Positions 54,833 through 64,000 of a stretch of DNA of 64,000 nucleotides are shown piece by piece. Source of the stretch: Hsuehochloa calcarea. Taxonomy: Eukaryota > Streptophyta > Magnoliopsida > Poales > Poaceae. The notes under the pieces are model-generated. The model made no database searches. It worked only from the letters and a program-made list of their open reading frames with translations, and was not told the origin of the DNA. Position 1 is the stretch's first letter. Each line of letters opens with the position of its first letter. The stretch spans positions 36,483,662-36,547,661 of the forward strand of contig CM070604.1 in assembly GCA_036346395.1 (NCBI GenBank), given 5' to 3'. A program made the translations under genes and the position numbers.

Positions 54833-57800
54833 TGTAACATCCCAATTTTCAGAGCTTTAAAAATATTTTAAATAGTGGCAGTGAAAAAATTCACCATTTG
54901 GATTTATTGGAATATTAATTTAAAAAGCTTAGTATGGACTTTAAGGACAAATCGATTTAATGTGCTTAATCCCAACATCAACAATTGCCAAAATTATTTT
55001 ATTTAGATTCTATATGCTTGGATATATTTTATAGAATTTTCTGGAATTTTTCCAAAGTCATTTGCTATTTTCTATTGGCTAATTGTATTTTCTGGATTTA
55101 TTAAAAAGAAAAATCTATTTTAAATCCATCGAACGATCTTTGGGCGGCCCAACTCTATTCCAGCCGCGCCAGCCCATTCCGCCGCTCAGCCGCGCCCACG
55201 CCGTTGGATGCTTGATGCGTGCCCTTATTTTCGATCGGACGCACGCGCTCAACCCCGCCTTCCTCCGTTGGATGATCGCCGCGTGGCTTCGCCGCTGATC
55301 TCGCTCGCTCGCTCGTCCGCGCTCGCTCCGCACCGTTGGATCGCCATCGCACGCTCGCTCTCGTCTCGCTCTCGGTCTCTCTGACCAGTGGGCCCGCCCG
55401 AGGTCATCGTCTCCGCGCTATCTTCTTCTCCGCGAAGCCGCGCCCGAGTCCACCATTGCTGGAGCTCGGAGCTTCGTCCGAAAATCACGTATTCGTTGCG
55501 GATTCTTCGCGCCGACCCCGTCAAATCGTATCTCTGTTTATTCCTTATCCATTCCAAACCGAATCAACCCCGAACTAGGCAAATATCTCCCCGAAACTCG
55601 GAAATTCAAATCGCGGCCGTTTCGGACCCAATTTGGGGGTTTCCAAATCTCGGCGTCTCCGGGCTTATAAATACCCCCTCAGCACCGCCCGGATCTCCCC
55701 AACCCAAAGCCGCCACCCTCGTCGCCCCGATCGCCCTAGCGCCGCCGCATTTCGAGTTTTAGGGTTTTCGGCCGAGCTTCTTCTCCGGTGAATTACGCCG
55801 CCGTCGTTGTCGCCCTTGCTCCACCGACTGCACTATCGTGATCAGCAAGTCTCAGGCTACCTCGTGCGCACCTCCTCGTCGCCGGAGCATCGCCGGAGCG
55901 CTCGTCTGACAAAACCGAAGCCATCTCGCCGCCTCGAGCTCGCCGCCGGCCATCTCCGTCAACCTCAGGTGCTCAAACCAGTGCCCATATGTGCGCAATA
56001 ATCTCCTCTACACGTTGGTACCACTCACTGCCGGTGAGTCGCCGTCGTTCGCCGGTGACCATCGGGTCCCGAGCGCCACCGCCGCCGTTGTCGCCCGACT
56101 CGGCGCCGGCGTCGGTTTGATCTTTGGTGTGGTAGCCGCGTGGCGCCAGATCGGCCCGACACTGCGCGTGCGTGGCTCGGTCCACCGCGCCAGATCTCCC
56201 TTGGTTCGGTGCACTCGGTCCACCGTGAACCCTAAGACTGACATGTGGGGCCCACATGTCAGAGTCTATTTTAAATCTATTTCTTTTTCCAGAAATTCTC
56301 GGCTGACGCAAGCATTGCGCAATAATCTGATTTTCCTTTATAAAAATAATTCGGGAAATTCAATAAAATCCAAATTAGGGTTTTATTTGATTTTCAAACT
56401 TCCAAAGCCCATATCTTTTGCATCCGAACTCCGATTGAGCCCATTCAAATTTGTAAATTCATATAAAATTAAGATCTATTTAATGGTGAATTTTATTTGA
56501 TTTTTGAAGTTTGTTTTTCTTCTGTATTTATTTATTTTTGGTTTCTTTTGTCTCGTTTGCGAGTAGACGTCGATACTTCGGGAAATTTTGCTGAAGAAGA
56601 AGCACCTCCTCAAGATCAAGACCAGTACTTTGAGCTATTCCAAGGCAAGTTATACATTTGATCATATTGAACCCAGTTTTCAAAATACTTTGTTTCAATG
56701 TATTGCATTCTATTTCAGGTATTTATTTAAATGCTTTTGGGATAGTTATTAATCCAATTTGTTAAATCCACCTTGTCTATTGTATGCCATGATCTTTTGT
56801 CACCCTAGGTGGGTTCATTATTAGTTGGTATTATCGTAGCACCAACGTGGGTTGGTTAGATACGATTAGACTGCTTAGCCATGCCACGAGTCATCATTTC
56901 ATGAGAGTTGCAATTATAAACTTGACTAAGTGATTATGGAACTGTGTGGAGAAACTGTGTGTGCTGTGTGCTGTTACTCGTTGATGGCATGAGTTGCACT
57001 TAATCAATAGGGTGGGAAAAGATTTAGACTGAGGCAAGTGGTGGATCTGTGTGAATGGTGGAACTGTGTGTTTCATAAGCTTTGTGATTTGGGTAAAACA
57101 GGAAGTCTTGCCTTAGTCAATTAAGAACTTAACTTTGTGCGCCATTGAACTGGGCCTTACTGTACAACCACATGCCTAGTATGGGCTGTGCCTGACTTAG
57201 TAAGTTATGGAGTCTTGACATTGACAACTCAGGTTGTATTTAAGCTGTGTGATGGGGTGGAAGGTGTGTACCACTGTGTTTGGGTCACATCTATGAGCGG
57301 TTCGCCGTTTTCAGATCCAATGGTGTGTGTCGTTCCAAGGGCTGTGTGTACAAATTGGACGGCGGTAAAGCACATCGGGAGTGTCATTGTTTGAGATGAA
57401 GTCTCTGAAAGGTTTTGTTATGGTCAGTGCTGGCTCCACTGATTATATCGTGTGGGTAAAGTGTACAACCTCTGCAGAGTGTCGAAACAATCTATTCGAA
57501 TAGCCGCGTCCTCGGTTATGGACATGCTCGGGAATTTCACACGAGGGGTAGATTTTCATAAAAACAATTGGGAAGGGTCAGCTGTGTGAGATAACTTCTG
57601 TGTGAGATAACTTGTGCAGCTATGTGAATAACTTGATTAGATTGTGTGTCCTTTGTGAAATCAATTGTTAACTTATTATTGTTTATTTGTTTTGAATTAT
57701 GTTTCCAACCTATTATTTGTATTCAATTGCAAATGTTGCATTTCCGCAAAAGAACCACAGAAGCCATACCTTTGGAATAAGCCATCATGTATTAATGCAT

Positions 57801-58199
57801 TCTGTGGTACGACTTGCGAGTACGGTGTGTACTCACTCTTGCTAAACAAATCAACAGAAGTGGAGGAGTCGTCGCCTGCTTTCGAGGAAGAGTTCTACGA
57901 AGGTTGATCGTAGGGTCTTGATCCCAGTCAGTTGCCTGTGGTAAATTGATGGGAGCCCGCTGGAGTTTATTTCATTTCCGCTGCAGTTTATTCTTTATTA
58001 TCAGCCTTGCATGGCTTATTAAATGTAAAACTTGACCATAAGGTCCCAACGGATATTTGTTATTCAAAGTACTCGTTTATTCTTATATTCGTTGTATGGG
58101 TGTGATATTTCATCGATGTTGACACTGTGTGCACTAGCGTGATCCTGGACTAGTGCAGAATACACAGAGGGTCCAGATTTGCATATTTGGGTCCTGACA
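54833..58199 (+). repeat. chromovirus 5' LTR, 3.37 kb
   Basis: It begins TGTAACATCCC and ends GGGTCCTGACA. Bases 55130-56250 are GC-rich and 56250-58199 AT-rich. The conserved block shared with the other two long LTRs is at about 57455-57540. Open frames inside the GC-rich part match no known protein. Confidence 0.9.
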
Positions 58200-58203
58200 G
58201 AGG

Positions 58204-58215
58204 TGGTATCAGAGC
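58204..58215 (+). other. chromovirus primer-binding site
   Basis: tggtatcagagc, four bases after the LTR, for initiator-Met tRNA. Confidence 0.88.
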
Positions 58216-58413
58216 CATACTGACTGTAGGTCTTGACCCTAGTTAGATTGGCCGTTCTTAGTGAGTCCAAACTATTTTCTAAAGCAAAATTAACTTGCAA
58301 GATTAATTGAACTCCTTAACTCATCTCATGTCTGTCTTGGCTCAACTATTGCTGAAATTCTTTCTCTCCCCGTGGTTTAAAAGTTGTTTTCGTTTTCTTG
58401 TCCATCTTGACAG

Positions 58414-59163
58414 ATGCCTCGCCTTCAGAGTTATGGAGAGCGCAAGGGAGGACTTGTCGCTGAATTTTGGAAGTTATTACAAGTACTTGGAGGATTTGAT
58501 CGTCCAATGTACCGTGGCAGTGCTTGGATCGTGAACGGCCGAGATCATGGAGTGATCTGCCATTTAACAGTCTACGCCAGGAAGAACACCAAGGCAAGCA
58601 AACCCCTGAACATCTCAGCTCGAAGGAGTGTTTGGATTGAAGCAATCCAGGAGTCTTCGCGCCTTGCCATCTTGAGGATCTGCAACATCTATTCTCGAGA
58701 GCTTCGAGACATAGTTTTCCGTTACCATCCCCGCTCATCCGACGTGGATCGTGCTGCACGCTTTCCGTCTACGGAAGGAGAAGGCAACGCCACCGTGGTG
58801 CATCTTGCCCAGTTCGCCGCTGCTCAGGAGGAATCGTTGGAGTTAGCCGCTACAGAGCTGGAGTGTGCTTACGAGACCCTTCAGAGAGCTGAGGAGAGGA
58901 TCGCCATGCTGGAAGAAACCCTCTATGGAAAGCATGATCAAGAAGAAGACACTGAAGAAGAAGACCCAGAAGAAGCTGATGAACCAGCTGGGCCAGAAGA
59001 ACCAGCAGAGCCGGAGGAACCAGCAGCACCTGCACCAGAGACGCCTGCTCCTATTGCACCAACCCCGGGACATCAAGACCAGTTTGCAAGGATGCCAGCT
59101 CACTTTCAAGTCTACAGCAGACGGGAGCACCGTCAAGGCTACGGAGGCTATTTAATCGAGTAG
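58414..59163 (+). CDS. extra ORF of the chromovirus, upstream of gag, unknown function
   Basis: An uninterrupted 249-residue frame lies between the primer-binding site and gag, sense to the element. Residues 1-110 look like a small folded domain: a helix (EFWKLLQVLGG), a PMYRGSAWIV strand, a GVICHLTVYA strand and a long helix (AIQESSRLAILRICNIYSREL). Residues about 125-172 form a probable coiled coil rich in Ala, Glu and Leu. Residues 173-225 are a Glu/Pro-rich acidic run, and the tail is basic-aromatic. It is not gag, env or a known pol domain. The helix-strand-strand-helix order recalls a double-stranded-RNA-binding domain, but that is a guess. It is intact while gag-pol is broken. Similar extra ORFs are known in some plant LTR elements. 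Confidence 0.7.
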   Translation: MPRLQSYGERKGGLVAEFWKLLQVLGGFDRPMYRGSAWIVNGRDHGVICHLTVYARKNTKASKPLNISARRSVWIEAIQESSRLAILRICNIYSRELRDIVFRYHPRSSDVDRAARFPSTEGEGNATVVHLAQFAAAQEESLELAATELECAYETLQRAEERIAMLEETLYGKHDQEEDTEEEDPEEADEPAGPEEPAEPEEPAAPAPETPAPIAPTPGHQDQFARMPAHFQVYSRREHRQGYGGYLIE

Positions 59164-59435
59164 TCTATTCGAGTTGTTTCAGGCTTAGCCAGTATTAAGT
59201 CTTGAGTCGCCCTTTAGACGGTAGTTTTGTGTGCTTAGGTTCGTCCTTGTTTTTGTGTGCAAGTATGAGCTGCAGAGGCCCTTAGGCATTTGTTGCAAGC
59301 CATACTATTATCTTAATTAATATAAGAGTTTCAGTTGAGTTTTTTTTAAATATGTTGTTGGGTTTTACCTACCCCGCTTAGTTCTACAACTTATCTCGTG
59401 CTTGCTACCTTATCTAACCCCTGGAGATCCACCAG

Positions 59436-60660
59436 ATGGTTCAGACTCGTCAAGCTACTGCAAGTGGTTCCGATACTCCAGTGTCAGAAGGACAGGAGCA
59501 AACCCCCGCAGAAGCAGTTCCACCACAAGCACCTTCAATTGATCTACAAAATTTTGGAGCATTTATGGCAGCTCAGACTCAGCTGATGTACACCATGATG
59601 AATCAGATGCAACCTATGAATAACTAGAACAACAACAATCAGCATCACAATGGAGCCCCAGTTGCTCATGGTCACAATGGATCATCCAAGTTGGCTGAGT
59701 TCATGAGAACCCGTCCACCAACTTTCTCTGGACATGTCTCACCAGTGGAAGCTGATGATTGGCTTCGTGTCATTGAGAGGAAACTGCTGATCACTCAATG
59801 CAGCGATCATGAAAAAGTTCTGTACGCCACTCACCAGATGGAAGGCATTGCTGCCGAATGGTGGGAAAACTTTTGTGCAGCGCATGGAACGCCGCAAGAC
59901 ATTACTTGGGAAGAGTTCACAACTGCTTTTCGCCAGTATCATGTGCCAGAAGGAATCATGGATTTGAAGAAGGATGAATTCCGTGCTCTCAAGCAAGGAG
60001 GAATGTTAGTGACCGACTACCTCAACAAATTCTCTCAACTTGCTCGATATGCTGCAGAAGATGTCGCCACCGACAAGGCTCGCCAGAGTCGTTTTCTGAA
60101 AGGATTAAACACTGGACTTCAAGTCAACTTGATCGCCCACACCTTTCCTAATTTCCAAGAATTGATCAACAAGGCTTTGATTCTTGAGGATAAGCGCAAG
60201 GAATTGGAAGATCACCGTAAGCGCAGAATGGCTCAGCAAGGAAGTCACCAACCCCAGCTGAAGGTAAGGATGATTCCACCGCAGTTTAGCCGTTTTCCAC
60301 CACAGAATTCTGCCAGACCACCTGCACCAACTTCAACACCTCGTCCAGTTGCTCAGAACTTCCGCAACCCCGCACCAGTCAACCCCAATCCAGTAAGCAA
60401 CCCACAGAATGTACCCAGAGTTTGCTTTACCTGTCGTCAGCCAGGGCATTTCGCCAACCGATGTCCGCAGAATGGGACTATCACTCCAGTACGCTTCAAC
60501 CTTGGGAACACACCAGCCAAGACGCCAGTACAAGACAACCATCAAGGAACTTCTCAAGCTACCGGTCAATCCGGAGGAGCACCGCAATCAGTGGTCAGAG
60601 GCCGTGTCAACCACGTCACTCTGGAAGGAGCCCAAGAAGCACCCGACGTTGTACTGGGTA
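59436..60660 (+). pseudogene. chromovirus gag, broken by one stop
   Basis: It starts MVQTRQATASGSDTP at 59436. A TAG at 59625-59627 falls in an Asn/Gln-rich run, where Gln (CAG) is likely. The frame then continues through the capsid-like domain (RPPTFSGHVSPVEADDWL, about 59710-59765, and AFRQYHVPEGI near 59930) to a CCHC knuckle CFTCRQPGHFANRC (about 60423-60464). Pol follows in the same frame. Confidence 0.88.
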
Positions 60661-63600
60661 AGTTTCTAGTAAATTCAGTACCTGCATCAGTTTTGTTTGA
60701 TTCTGGAGCTTCGCATTCGTTTGTTTCTGGAGTTTTTGCAACTAAGAACAAATTGGAAGTTATGCATCTCAAGCATACTCTGTTAGTCCAATACCGGAGC
60801 GAGCTAAGTTCTAAAGTTGGATGTTTAGGAGCTAGGCTACTCATAGCTGGAGTTGAGTTTCTAGCCAACCTAATAGTTCTAGACACTCAGACCATAGATG
60901 TCATCCTTGTTATGGATTGGTTATCCAAACATAAAGCATTGCTAGATTGTGGCCGAAGAGCCGTAACAATAGAGGATACCTCTGGAAAGAAAGTGGAATT
61001 TCTAGCCACCTTAGTACGTCATGGACATTTGGTAGTCAACAGTCTGAAGATAGTTTCTTTGGAAGATGTACCTGTAGTCAGGGATTTCCCGGACGTGTTT
61101 CCAGAAGAGTTACCAGGAATACCACCGGACCGTGACATTGCGTTTGTCATCGATCTAGTGCCAGGAACAGCACCGATTTCCAAGAGACCCTATCGGATGC
61201 CAGCCGATGAACTTGTGGAAATGAAGAAGCAGATAGAAGAACTACTGGAGAAAGGTTTTGTAAGACCTAGTTCGTCGCCCTGGGGAGCACCAATTTTGTT
61301 TGTCAAGAAGAAAGATGGAAGCATGAGGATGTGCATCGATTATCGTTCTCTCGACGAGGTCACCATCAAGAACAAGTACCCTTTGCCCAGAATTGATGAT
61401 TTGTTCGACCAGATGAAAGGAGCCGGAGTATTCTCCAGATCGATCTGCGATCAGGTTACCATCAGTTAAAGATTTGTCCTAAGGATGTACCTAAGACCAC
61501 TTTCTCAACCTGGTATGGACATTATGAGTTTTTAGTTATGTCGTTTGGTCTGACTAATGCCCCTACCTATTTCATGAACATGATGAACAAAGTATTCATG
61601 GAATATTTGGATAAGTTCGTAGTAGTGTTTATTGATGATATTTTGGTATACTCCAAGTCAGAAGAAGAGCATGCAGAACATTTGAGATTAATCCTAGAGA
61701 AGCTCAAAGAACATCAGTTGTATGCCAAGTTCAGCAAGTGTGACTTTTGGAAGAAGAAAGTTGATTTCCTCGGCCATGTAATGACAGCCGAAGGAGTAGC
61801 CGTTGACCCCGGAAAGGTTAAAGCTGTAATGAATTGGGAGCAGCCCAAGACGGTTACTCAAATTCGTAGTTTCTTGGGAATGGCAGGATATTACCGCCGT
61901 TTCATTGAGGGATTCTCAACGATTGCTAAGCCCCTTACGCAATTATTGAAGAAAGAGAAGAAGTTCATTTGGACCCCAAATTGTGAAGAAAGTTTTCAAG
62001 AATTAAAGAAGCGATTGACTTCAGCCCCAGTGCTAGTTCTGCCGGATATCAGTAAGGATTTTGATATCTATTGTGACGCCTCACGTCAAGGATTAGGAGG
62101 TGTTCTTATGCAAGAAGGAAGAGCTGTCGCTTATGCGTCAAGGCAATTAAGGCCTCACGAGGAGAATTATCCTACCCATGATTTGGAATTAGCTGCCGTA
62201 GTGCATGCCTTGAAGATTTGGCGTCATTATCTCATCGGTAATCGTTGTGAAGTTTACACAGATCATAAAAGTCTGAAATACATATTCACCCAGTCTGACC
62301 TGAATATGAGACAGAGAAGATGGCTGGAATTAATAAAGGATTATAATCTTGGAATCAATTACCATCCTGGTAAGGCCAATGTAGTTGCAGATGCACTGAG
62401 TCGCAAGAGCTACTGCAATGCTCGGAAGCAAAGAGATTTGCTCAAACTTCGTGAGGAATTCCGAAGCTACTGACTAGAAGTTGTCCGGAAGGATTTGTGG
62501 CCAGTCTGGAAGTGCAGTCTACTCTGGAGAAACAGATTCGTGAAGCTCAACCCAAAGATTCTGAGTTTGCCGACCTCAAGAAGAAGATGGCAGAAGGAAA
62601 ATTTAAAGACTTCACCATGGATGATCAGGATATATTGTGGATCAATGGACGTATCTGTGTACCAGATATTGATGGATTGAGACAGCTGATACTGAAGGAA
62701 GCCCATGACTCAAAGTATTCAATTCACCCTGGAAGTACTAAGATGTATCAGGATGTTAAGAATAAGTTTTGGTGGCCAAACTTAAAGCGAGACGTCGCAG
62801 AGTTCGTTGCCTTATGCGACGTGTGTCAGAAAGTAAAGGCAGAGCATCAGAGACCAGCAGGTTTGCTACAACCGCTAAAAATACCAGAATGGAAGTGGGA
62901 AGGGATCGGTATGGATTTTATTACCGGTTTACCCAAAACTCAATCAGGCTATGATTCGATTTGGGTAATAGTGGATCGTTTGACTAAGGTTGCCCATTTC
63001 TTGCCAGTCAAAACCAATTACTCAGGAGACCGCTTGGCTGAGTTGTATATGTAAAAAATAGTCAGTCTGCATGGTGTGCCTAAGAAGATAGTGTCAGATC
63101 GAGGATCTCAGTTCACCTCTCGTTTACGCGAGTCTACATGAAGCCACAGAACTCATCGAATTTGATCTTCGCTTATCATCCACGCATGATGGACCGATGA
63201 AAGAGTCAACCAGATATTGGAATATATGTTGAGAGCTTGTGCTTTAGCAAATGCTATCAGTTGGGATAAGAGTTTACCTTATGCAGAATTCTCGTACAAC
63301 AACAGTTATCAAGCCAGTTTGCAGATGTCACCATTTGAAGCTTTGTATGGTCGTGCCTGCAGAACTCCATTAAATTGATCAGAGACCGCTGAACGTGTAG
63401 TGTTCGGACCATATATTATTCAGGAAGCCGAAGAACAAGTTGCTATGATCAGAGAGAGGTTAAAGATAGCCCAGTCCAGACAAAAGAGTTATGCCGATAA
63501 CCGTCGTCGTGACCTCAGCTTTGAACCAGAGGATTTTCTGTATCTTCGAGTTACTCCACTCAGAGGTGTTAAGAGATTCCACACCAAAGGGAAGCTTGCC

Positions 63601-63948
63601 CCTAGATATGTGGGTGCGTTCAAGATTTTGGGACACCGAGGAGAAGTTGCGTACCAGTTGGAGTTACCACAGTCGTTAACAGGAGTGCATGATGTCTTTC
63701 ATGTCTCTCAGCTGAAGAAGTGCCTTCGTGTGCCAGAAGAGCAGACCCCGTTGGAGTCAATTGAACTGAAGGAAGATCTCACGTACAAAGAACAACCTAT
63801 CAGAATTTTGGATGTCGCAGAGCGCCGCACCAGAAGCAAGACCGTTTGTTTCTACAAAGTCCAGTGGAGTAACCACTCAGAAGGAGAAGCAACGTGGGAA
63901 CGTGAAGAAGAGTTGAAAGCCGAGTTCCCCAGCCTTTTCTCTAGCTAG
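60661..63948 (+). pseudogene. chromovirus pol with chromodomain, broken
   Basis: The protease DSG is at 60699-60707. Reverse transcriptase begins near 61190 (KRPYRMPADEL). A single-base deletion near 61438 shifts the frame, and it continues from about 61460 with the catalytic FIDD near 61628. RNase H runs to about 62410. After a stop at 62471-62473 the integrase follows: HHCC finger (about 62700-62830) and MDFITGLPK with the first catalytic Asp (62914). It is broken by a TAA at 63052-63054 and a damaged stretch 63120-63390. The frame from 63400 has the integrase C-terminus and ends in a chromodomain (about 63795-63948, with VQWSNHSEGEATWE), which in chromoviruses steers integration to particular chromatin marks. 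Confidence 0.88.
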
Positions 63949-63973
63949 CCTGAATCTCGGGGTCGAGATTCGT

Positions 63974-63989
63974 TTAAGGGGGGGAGGTT
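63974..63989 (+). other. chromovirus polypurine tract
   Basis: ttaagggggggaggtt directly precedes the 3' LTR TG at 63990. Confidence 0.75.
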
Positions 63990-64000
63990 TGTAACATCCC
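63990..64000 (+). repeat. start of the chromovirus 3' LTR
   Basis: TGTAACATCCC repeats the first 11 bases of the 5' LTR at 54833. The rest lies outside the window. Confidence 0.85.

Larger units (their letters stand above)
54833..64000 (+). mobile_element. Tekay/Del-type chromovirus (Ty3/Gypsy), nearly complete, runs off the window
   Basis: The 5' LTR is 54833-58199, with a primer-binding site at 58204-58215, an extra ORF at 58414-59163, gag from 59436, pol to 63948 ending in a chromodomain, a polypurine tract at 63974-63989 and the first 11 bases of the 3' LTR (TGTAACATCCC) at 63990-64000. The chromodomain at the end of integrase and the very long LTR place it with Tekay/Del chromoviruses. 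Frameshifts and stops make it non-functional. Confidence 0.92.

Noticed and set aside
55083..56500. Arg-rich ORFs at 55083-56500 on both strands as genes
   Set aside because: They are inside the GC-rich half of the chromovirus LTR, and no domain or conserved start is visible.
58204..58215. tggtatcagagc motifs as tRNA gene remnants
   Set aside because: They are 12-base primer-binding sites next to LTRs, and no tRNA cloverleaf surrounds them.

Overview
This is plant nuclear DNA, almost certainly from a grass (Poaceae). The evidence is a coiled-coil NLR immune-receptor gene of a grass-type subclass, GC-rich gene fragments, and very dense LTR retrotransposons of grass families (Copia, Tekay/Del-type chromovirus, Tat-type Gypsy, TRIM), plus a CACTA transposon with the subterminal repeats common in grasses. 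I cannot name the species. No bacterial, CRISPR, rRNA or tRNA features were seen.

The only likely functional host gene runs on the minus strand. Its large exon is at 17819-20633. A matching first exon, coding for the first 38 2/3 codons, lies 32 kb upstream at 52833-52948. The GT donor at 52832 and the AG acceptor at 20634-20635 join in phase and restore an N-terminus typical of this CNL class, giving a predicted 976-residue protein. The intron would be 32,199 bp and consists mostly of nested transposable elements.

Layout. 1-2800: a small unknown ORF, LTR-like debris, and a truncated glycosyltransferase fragment at about 2048-2353. 2802-17512: a Copia element with 5-bp target duplication CACAT; its 5' LTR holds a solo LTR (3252-4150) and its 3' LTR holds a complete minus-strand Gypsy element (10022-17473). 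17513-20633: the NLR 3' flank and exon 2. 20634-52832 (the intron): a duplicated patchwork of LTR pieces (20.8-24 kb); a decayed Tat-type Gypsy on the minus strand (24.9-33.4 kb) split by two solo LTRs; a deleted Tekay-type element (33.6-37.9 kb); a lycopene beta-cyclase gene fragment (38.4-38.75 kb); a second member of the 10-17 kb Gypsy family (38747-45641); and a Copia remnant (45.6-51 kb) containing a CACTA element (47149-49589), which itself carries a tandem TRIM (47224-48348) and captured class III peroxidase exons. 52833-54832: NLR exon 1, 5' leader with a long GA repeat, and a degenerate minisatellite. 54833-64000: a Tekay/Del chromovirus with a 3.4-kb LTR, an extra ORF upstream of gag, gag-pol with chromodomain, and the first bases of its 3' LTR.

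All retroelement coding regions carry stops or frameshifts, several of which look like CAG-to-TAG changes. Most intronic LTR elements lie antisense to the NLR. The most notable points are the giant NLR intron, a Gypsy family whose polyprotein reads into its own LTR through a variable 21-bp minisatellite, the extra ORF of the chromovirus, and three host-gene fragments (glycosyltransferase, lycopene cyclase, peroxidase) among the transposons.
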